Of a DNA stretch of 20,327 bases, positions 19,505-20,327 are shown piece by piece. The translations under genes and the position numbers were made by a program. The notes below the pieces were generated by a model, which searched no databases, was not told the DNA's origin, and saw only the letters and a program-made list of their open reading frames with translations. Source of the DNA: a virus; the IMG/VR virus record IMGVR_UViG_3300043654_000008, positions 1 to 20,327 of that record; one strand, given 5' to 3'. The stretch's first letter is position 1; each line of letters begins with the position of its first letter.

Positions 19505-20002
19505 ATGACTCCCCGTCTGAGATATTACAAAAATTTCGATTACGAAAGTGAAAATACAAACGATGCCAAAATCAATCAACCAAATGATGAAGGAAACTTT
19601 ACAGAAAGCCAATCAGAAGAATATGAAAACTTCAAAAGTAAAAACTGGCTCTCAAATTCCAACATCATCGCTTCATTATCTGACGCCAAGATCAAACAAT
19701 CTATCAACCACTACAAACTACTACTACAACTCCTTCAAAATGAACTTACTATTAGGGCTTTTAATACTAAGCCGAATTTGCATTTTCGTGGGAGGAAGAT
19801 TTTCGAAGGTAGCGAATTACCTAAACAAATACGTAACACAAGAATCGGAAAAATTAACCGAACGTCAGAATCAACAGACGTTCTACAAACTTCCACGCTG
19901 AAAGATATTCGTCGAATACTGAAACAGTTGTCTCTTTCTAAAGACGCGAAACGTAAACTATTCGATGAATGGTGTAGTATAATTAACAATCCAAAAGCTT
20001 AA
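19505..20002 (+). CDS. Early protein, 165 residues, unknown function
   Basis: A mixed-charge protein starting MTPRLRYYKNFDYESENTND, acidic in the first third and basic toward the end (RRILKQLSLSKDAKRKLFDE). It has no recognisable motif; NHYKLLLQLLQNELTIRAFN suggests helices. No SD precedes the ATG (upstream AAAAGATTCAAAA), so the start is uncertain, but the reading frame is long and the amino-acid pattern natural. It lies in the same direction as the J-domain gene, with a 70-base gap between them that has no terminator, so they may share one transcript. Confidence 0.55.
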   Translation: MTPRLRYYKNFDYESENTNDAKINQPNDEGNFTESQSEEYENFKSKNWLSNSNIIASLSDAKIKQSINHYKLLLQLLQNELTIRAFNTKPNLHFRGRKIFEGSELPKQIRNTRIGKINRTSESTDVLQTSTLKDIRRILKQLSLSKDAKRKLFDEWCSIINNPKA

Positions 20003-20015
20003 ATGGAGTTAAATC

Positions 20016-20327
20016 AATGGTCGTAATAACAGAGGAAACGGAACATATCCCAAATGAACTCGTCATCTACGCATTTAGCCACTGTGAAACCTGGCTCGAA
20101 GATTACGCCAAGTCAACTAAGACATTTCAACATGAACTTACCGAACGGGTGGCAACATTACTTTTATCGCAGGGGCAGGGGTTTAGCAATACAATGCCCA
20201 CATTGCGAAGAAAAGCCACCAAAGCACATAAACTCATACGGAAGGTGGCGCTGGCTAAGCGTACATATCGCAAAACACAGAGGATTAAACCTGAACGTAA
20301 ATTAACTCCACGTAAAAAGTATAAGAA
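20016..20327 (+). CDS. Early protein, cut by the right edge
   Basis: A frame of 104 codons open to the end of the window. ATGGAGTTAAATCA before the ATG gives a usable SD (GGAG). The protein starts MVVITEETEHIPNELVIYAF and becomes strongly basic (KLIRKVALAKRTYRKTQRIK), so a nucleic-acid-binding tail is likely. A second frame at 20054-20305 (83 codons, CPHC...H...H pattern) overlaps it without an SD. I prefer this one because of its SD and openness, but coding sense between the two frames is not certain. Confidence 0.5.

Overview
The window is part of a tailed bacteriophage (Caudoviricetes) genome. It carries small and large terminase subunits, portal, scaffold-like, major capsid and tail-fibre-like genes in the usual order, small overlapping genes with strong AAGGAG-type ribosome binding sites, and no recognisable host gene. 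The DNA is AT-rich. I see no rRNA, tRNA, CRISPR array, integrase or insertion sequence. The host cannot be named. The Shine-Dalgarno (SD) sites, sigma70-like promoters and a Sec-type signal peptide suit a bacterial, possibly Gram-negative, host. A P22-type portal and a tail gene that may encode a propeller-like protein hint at a short-tailed phage, but this is not proven.

Late block (minus strand, about 13061 down to 1). Transcription probably starts at an extended -10 promoter (13133-13105). In order come a small unknown gene, terS, a 270-base region full of competing helices, terL, two small membrane proteins, portal, an overlapping unknown gene, scaffold-like protein, a virion-associated unknown, a decoration-like protein, the major capsid protein and a small C/H-rich protein. 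A terminator follows, whose loop is complementary to leader sequences of neighbouring late genes. After it come a zinc-ribbon protein, two virion-like proteins, a fibre-like protein with a signal peptide, a 22-residue basic peptide, and the start of a large tail-associated gene that runs off the left edge.

Control region (13062-13845). This divergent 784-base region holds outward promoters, 13-bp operator-like repeats, a 12-bp palindrome and a hairpin-rich leader.

Early block (plus strand, 13846 to 20327). It encodes many small proteins of mostly unknown function, several of them zinc-ribbon-like, and a J-domain protein. Non-coding structure is plentiful: a 142-base dyad around a 23-T tract (14555-14696), three 9-bp tandem repeats (15845-15871), a promoter whose transcript should begin with a hairpin (16925-17004), a possible H-type pseudoknot with a competing hairpin (18057-18119), a strong terminator (18669-18706) and a 20-bp perfect palindrome (18737-18756).

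The clearest candidates for something undescribed are the terminator loop that mirrors late-gene leaders, the terS-terL structured region, the pseudoknot-like leader and the poly-T dyad. All are read by eye and unfolded by software.
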